Positions 1 through 5,775 of a stretch of DNA of 5,775 nt are shown here, piece after piece. The stretch covers positions 1-5,775 of the forward strand of contig JABGWN010000134.1 in NCBI GenBank assembly GCA_018645535.1, given 5' to 3'. The position numbers and the translations under genes are program-made. The stretch's first letter is position 1, and each line of letters begins with the position of its first letter. The stretch is from Methanobacteriota archaeon. Lineage in GTDB: Archaea; Thermoplasmatota; Poseidoniia; Poseidoniales; Poseidoniaceae. The notes beneath the pieces are model-generated. The model was given only the letters and a program-made list of their open reading frames with translations. It was not told the origin of the DNA and searched no databases.

Positions 1-1
1 A

Positions 2-34
2 GTCATGATACACGAGCATCTCGCAGGTACATGA
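2..34 (+). CDS. C-terminal end of a probable upstream gene (partial)
   Basis: This frame is open from the left edge and ends at a TGA at 32-34, giving the short tail VMIHEHLAGT. The stop overlaps the ATG of coaBC as ATGA (31-34), the same start/stop arrangement seen between the permease and surE genes in this window, so a translationally coupled upstream gene is plausible. The ten visible residues are too few to name a family. The coaBC frame is also open to the left edge, so an open frame of this length alone proves nothing; the ATGA junction is the only real support. Confidence 0.35.
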   Translation, partial: VMIHEHLAGT

Positions 35-1227
35 CCGTGGGAGATACCGGTGTTGAAATGAAAGGTTCTAGCCTTTCAGGACATCGAATCATCGTTGGTG
101 TAACTGGAGGTATTGCTGCTGTTGATACTGTTCGCTTACTTCGCGAACTACGTCGACACGGAGCAGACCTTTTGGTGATCATGACTGAGTCTGCTCGGCG
201 TGTTATTACACCACTAGCGGTTGAATGGGCGAGTCAATGCGAAGTCATCACCGATTGGAATGGTGACATGATGCAATTGGAAGATGCTGATGCTATACTT
301 GTCGCTCCTGCGACAAGAAATACAATAGCAGCACATCTCCATGGAATGCAACAGGGACCGCTTTTGATGGCCCTAAGTGCTGCTCGTTCTCGCAATACTC
401 ATGTTCTAATGGTACCGAGTATGCATGGGGATTTAGCCTCAGATCCAGTTACTGATGACATAGTAGAACGCCTTCGTGAAGAAAGTATTGATGTAATGTG
501 GGGCGATTTGGAAGAAGGGAAAAGAAAAACTCCAGATCATGAGCATATTGTTGCACGCTTTGCTCATGGCATAAATTCAAAGAAATCGAACAGAAAAAGC
601 GTTGTAGTCACCTTAGGAGGTACATACTCACCTATTGATGACATACGTGGCATTCAAAATACGAGTTCCGGAAAGACAGGTTACCAAATTGCAGATGATA
701 TGTATCGTCATGGACATGATATCACATGTGTTGTTGGAAAAACCTCTGTCCAAATGCCTGAATGGTTGCCGCTCTGTATCTCAGCACCTCAACCTCAAAC
801 GATGCTCAAAGAATTGATGGCCATTGCAAATGATAACATCGATGCTTGGGTTCACACAGCAGCAGTACTCGATTACGTTGTTGAGAATCCTGCAAACGGG
901 AAACTCGCCAGTCAACAGGGTCCTCTTGACATTACACTCGTCGAAGGCGACAAGCATATTCTAGAATTGAAGTCGAAGACAATTGGCTCGACTCGTATTG
1001 GTTTCAAGTTAGAATCTGGAATTAAGCAACGGGACCTCATCCACAGAGCTATCGCACAAATCGAGCATTCAGGTATGACTGCCGTTGTAGCCAATCGATT
1101 GGAAGATCTTCATGATTCTACCAAACCGAGAGGATATCTTGTTGACAAGCAAGGAAGTCACTTCGTACTAGAAAAGGAATTAGACCTCTGTGATGCTCTT
1201 CGAACGATCATTGAACGAGGAGATTAA
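31..1227 (+). CDS. coaBC: Bifunctional phosphopantothenoylcysteine decarboxylase / phosphopantothenate-cysteine ligase
   Basis: A cytosolic coenzyme A biosynthesis enzyme: the C-terminal CoaB half joins cysteine to 4'-phosphopantothenate, and the N-terminal CoaC flavoprotein half decarboxylates the product to 4'-phosphopantetheine. The CoaC half (about residues 15-180) shows the FMN-fold start GVTGGIAA (23-30), ADAILVAPATRNT (86-98), PSMHGD (129-134) and EEGKRKTPD (161-169). The last two resemble archaeal CoaBC rather than bacterial PxMNxxMW and ACGDxGKGR. The CoaB half (about 188-398) has LGGTYSPIDDIRGIQNTSSGKTG (195-217, ligase nucleotide/acyl-phosphate region), AAVLDYV, a GKL lysine, IGFKLES and VVANRLED. 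At 398 aa it is full length. ATG at 31 is chosen because it overlaps the previous stop (ATGA); ATG at 58 would still keep the whole fold. Only a weak AGGT precedes ATG 31. Oddity: no histidine is present where the CoaC catalytic His is expected (about residues 79-83). The family call is firm; decarboxylase activity is less certain. Confidence 0.93.
   Translation: MTVGDTGVEMKGSSLSGHRIIVGVTGGIAAVDTVRLLRELRRHGADLLVIMTESARRVITPLAVEWASQCEVITDWNGDMMQLEDADAILVAPATRNTIAAHLHGMQQGPLLMALSAARSRNTHVLMVPSMHGDLASDPVTDDIVERLREESIDVMWGDLEEGKRKTPDHEHIVARFAHGINSKKSNRKSVVVTLGGTYSPIDDIRGIQNTSSGKTGYQIADDMYRHGHDITCVVGKTSVQMPEWLPLCISAPQPQTMLKELMAIANDNIDAWVHTAAVLDYVVENPANGKLASQQGPLDITLVEGDKHILELKSKTIGSTRIGFKLESGIKQRDLIHRAIAQIEHSGMTAVVANRLEDLHDSTKPRGYLVDKQGSHFVLEKELDLCDALRTIIERGD
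1217..1222 (+). promoter_or_regulatory. Ribosome binding site deciding the trmY start
   Basis: GAGGAG lies within the last codons of coaBC, six bases before the GTG at 1229. It supports GTG 1229 over the in-frame ATGs at 1190 and 1193, which would add 13 or 12 residues (beginning MMLFERSLNEE) not expected in the family. Confidence 0.75.
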
Positions 1228-1228
1228 T

Positions 1229-1834
1229 GTGCGTTATTTTGCACTTGTAGGCCATCGAGCAATGAGCAAAGGAAAACTTCCTTTGAATGATTTAGCAGGT
1301 GGCGCTGGACGTATGGACGTCCTTATTCGAGGATTAATGGCAGCGTTGTTGAAATCCCATGGAATCCGAGAGGATGTTGTGGTTGTCCTTCATCTTCAAG
1401 GTGGTCCAGGGCCTCACCGTCGTCTGAAATTTGTAGGTTCTGAATTACGAGGATTTCATGCTGAAGAGCGAAGTGTTGCTGGATTGATTGCAAAATCCAT
1501 CAAAGAGCCTATGCCTGCTATTGGGCAATGGGTCGAGAGAAGCCCAGGCGTCTACGATGGAGGAGGAACTCTCGAACGGACGCTAAAGGATTGGCAAGAT
1601 ACAACATTGATTCGCTTAGATGCAGATTCTGAACGATTGTGGAATGAAAAGGCCATATTACCATCAACTTCCATCTATAATCCAACTGATATAGCGTTCA
1701 TCCTATCGGATGATTTACCCTTAGAAACCGAAAGAGGAATCCCACGATCATTAGGTTCAACATGGCTTCAAGGGCATCTTGCAATCGGCTTATGTCACTT
1801 CTTATTGGATGAGAATGTTGAACTCAATCTCTGA
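1229..1834 (+). CDS. trmY: tRNA (pseudouridine(54)-N(1))-methyltransferase
   Basis: A SPOUT-class methyltransferase (formerly DUF358) that uses S-adenosylmethionine to convert pseudouridine-54 in the tRNA T-loop to N1-methylpseudouridine, as in many archaea. The 201-residue product matches the family's usual length of about 200. Family landmarks in order: N-terminal RYFALVGHRA (2-11), DLAGGAGRMDVLIRG (21-35), SHGIREDV (43-50), the highly characteristic FVGSELRGFHAEERSVAGLI (68-87), SPGVYDGG (105-112), AFILSDDLPLETE near residue 167, and a C-terminal LGSTWLQGHLAIGLCHFLLDE that should form the trefoil-knot SAM site. GTG at 1229 is the start because it gives the family N-terminus (compare MRxFxxxGHxA) and has a good RBS. 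It starts one base after the coaBC stop, so the two are probably cotranscribed. Its last 11 bases overlap the 3' end of surE on the other strand. The C-terminal block departs from family members I remember (GDH and HANH-type motifs replaced), so exact target specificity is inferred. Confidence 0.92.
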   Translation: MRYFALVGHRAMSKGKLPLNDLAGGAGRMDVLIRGLMAALLKSHGIREDVVVVLHLQGGPGPHRRLKFVGSELRGFHAEERSVAGLIAKSIKEPMPAIGQWVERSPGVYDGGGTLERTLKDWQDTTLIRLDADSERLWNEKAILPSTSIYNPTDIAFILSDDLPLETERGIPRSLGSTWLQGHLAIGLCHFLLDENVELNL

Positions 1835-2804
1835 ACCAAAGCGGGAAGCCATCTGTTCCTTGTTTGAGAGCATGGGATAGAAGTTCATCATCCAAAGCAA
1901 GAGGATGAGTCTGAGGCCAATTAGCAAGTGAGGATATGCTTGCAAAGTCATTAGCGACTGAATCACAATCCCCTTTTGGAACGGATTCTGTATCAATATA
2001 TGCAGCACCGATGGTAAAACGAGCCTCAACTGTACCATCATGATCGTCATCTCCGAACTGCACAGCATCCCTGTACCATCTCATACCCAATCGAGTTGTT
2101 TGAAAATCACCATTCCAAGTAGGTGGGACATTAATATTCAACATTAATTCACCATGATGAAAGGCATGAAGAAGCATCTTCATGGCATCTTTAGTGTTTC
2201 TAGCTCCGACTTGATCCGGCCACTTTGATACATGGAAAGCATCTGCATCGATATGAGGTCGACAGAGATTCTGCGGGACTGTTGGCAGGAGTTCAAGTGC
2301 ACGTTCAACCAATTGAACTGATCCTTCAATACCTCTTTCCATGCCTTCGAGTTCAAACGATGTAAAGGAACATGCAATCGCTGGCATGCCATATAATCCG
2401 GCTTCTCTTGCTGCTCCCATTGTTCCGCTGTGATATGAATCTTGAGAGAGATTTGGCCCTAAATTTACGCCAGATACCACCAGTGAAGGAATGATTCCAG
2501 GTAGAACTTTCTCCAACCCCCCATCGAGTGCTACAATCATTGTATCACAAGGTGTACCATCAAGAGAAAAGAGGTGACATCCTGCAGAATCATCTAAATT
2601 CCATTTTGAGATTAAATCGTCTCTGTTGTGCAAATCCATTGCTTTACCGAGGTTTATTTGCATACTGCACGCAGATTTGTTGTTTGACGGAGCAAAAGCA
2701 ATGATTGCAATTCCTCTCAGGTTCAAGGACTTTACAAGCATTTCAAATCCAGGTGCTTCGATTCCATCATCGTTTGTTAACAAGACCCATTTCTTAAACA
2801 TCAT
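1824..2804 (-). CDS. surE: 5'/3'-nucleotidase SurE (long form)
   Basis: A SurE-family phosphatase, a metal-dependent cytosolic enzyme that dephosphorylates nucleoside 5'/3'-monophosphates. The N-terminal LLTNDDGIEAPGF (8-20) supplies the metal aspartates D12 and D13. APSNNKSACS (38-47) supplies the metal-binding serine S44, FSLDGTPCDT follows at 79-88, and VSGVNLGPNLSQDSYHSGT (110-128) contains the metal asparagine N114 followed by GAAREAG. KGDCDSVANDFASISSL (277-293) matches the usual C-terminal D.D..A...G.ISITPL block. All expected metal ligands are present, so it should be active. At 326 aa it is longer than the common length of about 250: there is extra sequence around residues 178-217 (before LMLNINVPP) and a tail of about 30 residues after W296. 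The start is ATG 2804, overlapping the permease stop as ATGA; ATG 2801 is the alternative. It is last in a minus-strand unit after OPT and EamA genes and converges on trmY. Confidence 0.94.
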   Translation of the reverse strand: MMFKKWVLLTNDDGIEAPGFEMLVKSLNLRGIAIIAFAPSNNKSACSMQINLGKAMDLHNRDDLISKWNLDDSAGCHLFSLDGTPCDTMIVALDGGLEKVLPGIIPSLVVSGVNLGPNLSQDSYHSGTMGAAREAGLYGMPAIACSFTSFELEGMERGIEGSVQLVERALELLPTVPQNLCRPHIDADAFHVSKWPDQVGARNTKDAMKMLLHAFHHGELMLNINVPPTWNGDFQTTRLGMRWYRDAVQFGDDDHDGTVEARFTIGAAYIDTESVPKGDCDSVANDFASISSLANWPQTHPLALDDELLSHALKQGTDGFPLWFRD

Positions 2805-3772
2805 TCATTCTCCCCCTGTACTTCTGCTCTATGAAAGGCTGTTTGATTTGAAAGGTGTTCCCCATAAATAATCGATACTATTCCAAGCATGAGAATAGGT
2901 CCACCGACCCATGTCCACAATCCAGGAACACCTGTTGAGAAAAACAACCATCCAATGATAGAACCGATTACAGGCTCGAGAGTTACACTGATCGAGATAA
3001 GAAGTGGGGAGACATATTTTAGACAGTAATTCAGGCCAGTATGTCCAAGAATACCAGCAATAAAAGCGAGGAGAAGGAACCACCAAATGGTAGAATGTGT
3101 AAAATATCCAAAGGCTCCGAGTGAACTAAAGTTCGATTCAAGCATCCAAGAAGCTGGAATAAGTAACAAACCACCAATCAAGGTGACTGGAAAAGCGTAA
3201 ACAAACAGTGGCATCCACTCCCTCAAAATTCGCCCGCAGACGATGTAACCTACAACGAATACTGCTCCAAAGAAGGCTAATTGGTCTCCAAAGAAGGTAA
3301 CGGAATGACCTCCTTGGACATCACCAGCGTCGAGTAATGAAATTCCTGCTCCTGTGAAAGCTGCTATACCGCCCATAAGTTCCATTCGACTGGGTTTACG
3401 AACAAAGAAAAACATACCAACAAGAATAACAAGAGGGTGAGCGGTCACAAAAAGAAGAGAATGTGTTAATGATGTGTGATCTAAAGAAGTCACCCAAAAT
3501 CCAAAGTGGAGAGCAAGGAAGAAACCACTGCCAATGAGTATATTCAAATTCTTGGGTTCAAGAACCCTTTTTTTTATGACTTGTTCAGTTGAAATCCATT
3601 GCCATACTGCAAGTGGTGCGAGCAATAATGCTGTTAATTGTAATCTCCAAGAAGCACGTAAAAGTGGAGGGATTTCATCAACATGGGTAAAAATCGCCCC
3701 CGCACTTGAGACACCGAATATGGCAATTCCTAATACAGCCCAGACAAACGGTGGGACGTTTGACCCACTCAT
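2801..3772 (-). CDS. EamA/DMT-superfamily permease
   Basis: An inner-membrane permease of the drug/metabolite transporter superfamily with two EamA repeats. Ten hydrophobic segments can be counted, beginning FVWAVLGIAIFGVSSAGAIF and ending WVGGPILMLGIVSIIYG, with the first repeat at about residues 5-145 and the second at about 155-310. The first loop has the family-typical PPLLRASWRL, the fourth helix has HSLLFVTAHPLVIL, and the ninth has SVTLEPVIGSIIGWLF, the usual glutamate-proline of EamA repeat two. The length of 323 aa fits the family. Substrate cannot be read from sequence: members export amino acids, nucleotide precursors or drugs, or import sugars. ATG 3772 is taken because a GTGA (3781-3778), which can pair with the end of 16S rRNA, sits five bases upstream. 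The alternative GTG at 3781 adds three residues and overlaps the OPT stop by four bases. The gene lies between OPT and surE and is almost certainly cotranscribed with both. A poly-A8 tract encodes Lys-Lys near residue 67. Confidence 0.88.
   Translation of the reverse strand: MSGSNVPPFVWAVLGIAIFGVSSAGAIFTHVDEIPPLLRASWRLQLTALLLAPLAVWQWISTEQVIKKRVLEPKNLNILIGSGFFLALHFGFWVTSLDHTSLTHSLLFVTAHPLVILVGMFFFVRKPSRMELMGGIAAFTGAGISLLDAGDVQGGHSVTFFGDQLAFFGAVFVVGYIVCGRILREWMPLFVYAFPVTLIGGLLLIPASWMLESNFSSLGAFGYFTHSTIWWFLLLAFIAGILGHTGLNYCLKYVSPLLISISVTLEPVIGSIIGWLFFSTGVPGLWTWVGGPILMLGIVSIIYGEHLSNQTAFHRAEVQGENE
2810..2816 (-). promoter_or_regulatory. Ribosome binding site of surE
   Basis: On the minus strand GGGGGAG lies five bases before ATG 2804, inside the end of the upstream permease gene. 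It favours ATG 2804 (spacing 5) but would also serve ATG 2801 (spacing 8). Together with the ATGA overlap it suggests that surE can both initiate on its own site and be coupled to permease translation. Confidence 0.6.
3554..3575 (+). terminator. Terminator-like hairpin plus T8, antisense inside the permease gene
   Basis: GGGTTC (3554-3559) and GAACCC (3562-3567) form a perfect six-base-pair inverted repeat with a two-base loop (realistically five pairs and a four-base loop), followed directly by eight Ts (3568-3575) on the plus strand. The shape is that of an intrinsic terminator, and a T-run alone can stop archaeal RNA polymerase. It lies inside a gene read from the other strand, where the same bases encode Ile-Lys-Lys-Arg-Val-Leu-Glu-Pro, so it may be a chance product of coding. 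If functional it would stop plus-strand (antisense) transcripts, not the operon. Confidence 0.2.
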
Positions 3773-3777
3773 GCAGT

Positions 3778-5775
3778 TCACGACTCGTTGACTAACTCAG
3801 CATCCATGACTGGGCTTCCACCGATTACGCCTGCTCGCTTGAACAGGGCGTAAATTCCATACCCAATACCAACATTCAATCCGATGAACCCAGCCATTCT
3901 TCCGATGTACCAACCAGTACTGTCTGGCTTTGCAACAAGTGTGTCGATGAATGAAAGTATACTGGATTCGGTTCCAAAGAATGCCTCACCAGTCAATAAT
4001 CCTGCAGCGACCATGAAAGTACTCAAAAGAATAAGGGCACGCTTCTTTTCAGCTGCAGTAGCTCCTTCTTCTTCTTTGATGGCTTCGATCTTTGGTTTGA
4101 GTTTACGCTCTTCCCACTTGTCTCGGCTGTATCCACCAATCAGCATTGGAAGGGTGTGAGGTACGTCAAGATACATTCCTAGTCCGAATGAAGTCCCCAT
4201 TCCAGTAACCCATTCGACAAACATACCTAGTAAGAAGCCAATTCCGAGGAGGTAGAGGTCACCTTGCCCTTCAGCAAAAATTACGGAGAATGTAGCGAAT
4301 GCGTTTGCTTGTGGTGCAATTAGATCAATACGACCTTCAGCGAGTTGAATCGATAGGAAGATTGCTACTGCTGCTCCAATAATGGCTCCAGGAACAACAC
4401 CCATGATGTTACCCTTAGAAATGTGATAAGGACGATTACCAATATACAGGCTGTTCTTGTAGTCTCCAATAACAGTCCCTGACATCGAGATAGCCGAACC
4501 AAATACCGTTGTTCCAACCAATCCAAGGAGAACTGCGTCTTGCTTCGATAGGCCGAGGGCGCTGTCTAAATTCAGGAAAATACCAAGAAGCATCAACAAA
4601 ACGATGAACGAGGTCCCAGAAACTGGTTCAATTCCAGTCTCGCCCATGACACGAACTGCGATAGCTCCCAAAAGGAAGGTTGTGAGAATGAGAACGGTAG
4701 CGAAGATGAAAGCAGCAGCAATAGGGAAACCGCCAACCCAGAAGATCAGAATCATCGAAAGGAATGTCAATCCCATGAAGATTGGAATGTGCATAAGCGG
4801 CCATTCATACCAGCCTTTACCTTCCATGTATTCTTGTGAACCTTCGCCTTTGAAAGCAGAGCCAATATCTTTGAAGATGTTTGCAAAGGTCTTCCACATC
4901 TTAGCAAGACCAAACATACCACCACCAACGATAGAGCCGATTGCAATCGTTCGAACGGTCTTGGAGAAGGCGATCATCTGAAGGGCTTCTCCTCCACCTG
5001 CGGCATAATCTTGAATTGGGACATTTGCTTGTAATGTAGCATCGTATACTGGGAAGTTACTGTACACTGCGAGCGGTACCAAGAAGAACCAACCAACAAG
5101 CGTTCCAAGATTGACGAGGAAGGCAACTCGAGTCTTCATGAACCAACCTATTGCAAACATCGAGGGAGTCAGAGCTACACCAACATAAGTGTAAGCAAAG
5201 GGGTTCCATGCACTATCCTCTGACCATTGTGTGTATTTCTTTGATGAACCGTCTTCGTAAATGCCTGATGGTTGGTGGATTTTTCCCGCACTGTAAAAGG
5301 AAGCAAGTCCCACATCTCCAATGTGGAGTGTTTCTGCTAAGTAATCCATAACAGACAGTTTTTTGTCAGATAACCAAATGAGTGGATATTCGATTAGAAA
5401 CATTCCAATCATCGTAATACCGGTCCAAAAACCAATCGTTTTCAATGATTCACGAGCATGTTCAACAGCGCCAGTGTTCACGTCAGATGCAATATCGAGC
5501 ATTTTGAGAGTTGCCTCGAAACCAGGCAATGGAAGTGGATCTTCTACAAGCCAAACACGTCTGAAAATGATGAAGTACATCACGCCAAGGAAACCAGCAA
5601 ACATCGAGGCTACAATAGCAATAAATGCTAATCTAAACGCCTCACCATCTTCTAAAGTAATCAAAGGCCCGTCGGCCAACGAGTACTGGGCTTTCGATGC
5701 AAGCAAGAAGATTGCAGGGAAGGTAAAGATGAACCCTGTTGAAGCGTGAGTAGCACCAGTAGTAGCGGAAGTAGC
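3778..5775 (-). CDS. OPT-family oligopeptide transporter (5' end beyond window)
   Basis: A large membrane transporter of the oligopeptide transporter family (PF03169 type), which moves small peptides or metal chelates such as iron-siderophore or metal-nicotianamine complexes, driven by protons in characterised members. The frame is open to base 5775: the 23 codons upstream of the TTG at 5706 read ATSATTGATHASTGFIFTFP, a typical OPT early helix, so the start is outside the window and TTG 5706 is not the start. The visible 665 residues include about 13-15 hydrophobic segments, AWNPFAYTYVGVALTPSM (near 190), VMGETGIEPVSGTSF (near 376, matching the family GETxxxPxG signature), IGDYKNSLYIGNRP (near 436, the DxKxGYxxGxxP block), APQANAFAT, FGLGMYLDVPHTLPMLIGGY and a late LLTGEAFFG. 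A charged stretch KWEERKLKPKIEAIKEEEG forms the last long loop, probably cytosolic. Its TGA (3780-3778) abuts or overlaps the permease start, so it leads or belongs to the OPT-EamA-surE operon. Substrate is not determinable here. Confidence 0.9.
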   Translation of the reverse strand, partial: ATSATTGATHASTGFIFTFPAIFLLASKAQYSLADGPLITLEDGEAFRLAFIAIVASMFAGFLGVMYFIIFRRVWLVEDPLPLPGFEATLKMLDIASDVNTGAVEHARESLKTIGFWTGITMIGMFLIEYPLIWLSDKKLSVMDYLAETLHIGDVGLASFYSAGKIHQPSGIYEDGSSKKYTQWSEDSAWNPFAYTYVGVALTPSMFAIGWFMKTRVAFLVNLGTLVGWFFLVPLAVYSNFPVYDATLQANVPIQDYAAGGGEALQMIAFSKTVRTIAIGSIVGGGMFGLAKMWKTFANIFKDIGSAFKGEGSQEYMEGKGWYEWPLMHIPIFMGLTFLSMILIFWVGGFPIAAAFIFATVLILTTFLLGAIAVRVMGETGIEPVSGTSFIVLLMLLGIFLNLDSALGLSKQDAVLLGLVGTTVFGSAISMSGTVIGDYKNSLYIGNRPYHISKGNIMGVVPGAIIGAAVAIFLSIQLAEGRIDLIAPQANAFATFSVIFAEGQGDLYLLGIGFLLGMFVEWVTGMGTSFGLGMYLDVPHTLPMLIGGYSRDKWEERKLKPKIEAIKEEEGATAAEKKRALILLSTFMVAAGLLTGEAFFGTESSILSFIDTLVAKPDSTGWYIGRMAGFIGLNVGIGYGIYALFKRAGVIGGSPVMDAELVNES

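Noticed and set aside
1190..1228. ATG 1190 or 1193 as trmY start
   Set aside because: These would overlap coaBC by more than 30 bases and add residues foreign to the family; GTG 1229 has the proper RBS and the family N-terminus.
2861..2877. TATA-like TTATTTATG on the minus strand about 60 bases before surE, considered as an internal promoter
   Set aside because: It lies within permease coding sequence, no convincing BRE precedes it, and such AT-rich words are common at this base composition.
3534..3791. Plus-strand open frame antisense to the permease start
   Set aside because: It lies opposite a well-supported membrane protein, has no family-like motifs, and is explained as a shadow of the permease codons.
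4948..4957. Ten-base palindrome CGTTCGAACG inside the OPT gene
   Set aside because: A single palindrome of this length in coding sequence is expected by chance, and no second copy or operator context was seen.
4604..4981. 125-codon plus-strand open frame antisense to the OPT gene
   Set aside because: It mirrors hydrophobic OPT codons, has no recognisable domain or RBS, and the OPT frame carries clear conserved signatures here.
5704..5706. TTG as the start codon of the OPT gene
   Set aside because: The frame continues without a stop to the window edge, and the upstream codons encode a hydrophobic OPT-like segment (STGFIFTFPAIF), so the gene begins beyond base 5775.
5363..5749. 128-codon plus-strand open frame antisense to the OPT gene
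   Set aside because: It is the shadow of the N-terminal OPT helices; no motif or ribosome binding site supports it.
1..5775. CRISPR arrays, tRNA or rRNA genes, insertion sequences and attachment sites
   Set aside because: No spaced direct repeats, cloverleaf-like segments, transposase motifs or flanking repeats were seen; the window is essentially continuous coding sequence.

Overview
The window is almost wholly protein-coding and looks like a compact, moderately AT-rich archaeal genome. A planktonic Thermoplasmatota / Marine Group II-like (Poseidoniales) euryarchaeon is my best guess. The strongest support is a TrmY-type tRNA pseudouridine-54 N1-methyltransferase, a mainly archaeal family, together with a CoaBC whose decarboxylase half carries archaeal-style motifs (PSMH in place of PxMN, and EEGKxK in place of the bacterial ACGDxGKGR clamp). 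The lineage is an inference from gene content. No rRNA or other taxonomic marker is present.

Layout. Plus strand, left: the last codons of a probable upstream gene (ending at 34) overlap the start of coaBC (31-1227) by four bases. One base after coaBC, a GTG-started trmY follows (1229-1834) behind a clear GAGGAG ribosome binding site. Minus strand, right, in transcription order: an oligopeptide-transporter (OPT) family gene whose 5' end lies beyond base 5775 (3778-5775), a ten-helix EamA/DMT-family permease (2801-3772 or 3781), and a long surE (1824-2804). trmY and surE converge and share 11 bases. There is no intergenic stretch longer than a few bases, so no promoter or ordinary terminator region is visible for either unit.

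How the genes may work together. coaBC supplies 4'-phosphopantetheine for coenzyme A, and trmY modifies the T-loop of tRNA. Both are housekeeping roles and the pairing suggests co-expression more than a shared pathway. The minus-strand unit joins a probable peptide or metal-chelate importer, a small-molecule permease and a nucleoside-monophosphate phosphatase. Tight coupling (ATGA between the permease and surE; the OPT stop touching the permease start) indicates co-translation, but a joint function is speculative.

No undescribed multi-gene system is evident. The points most worth checking are the apparent loss of the catalytic histidine in the CoaC half of CoaBC, the enlarged SurE, divergent C-terminal SPOUT residues in TrmY, and an intrinsic-terminator-like hairpin plus T8 lying antisense inside the permease gene.
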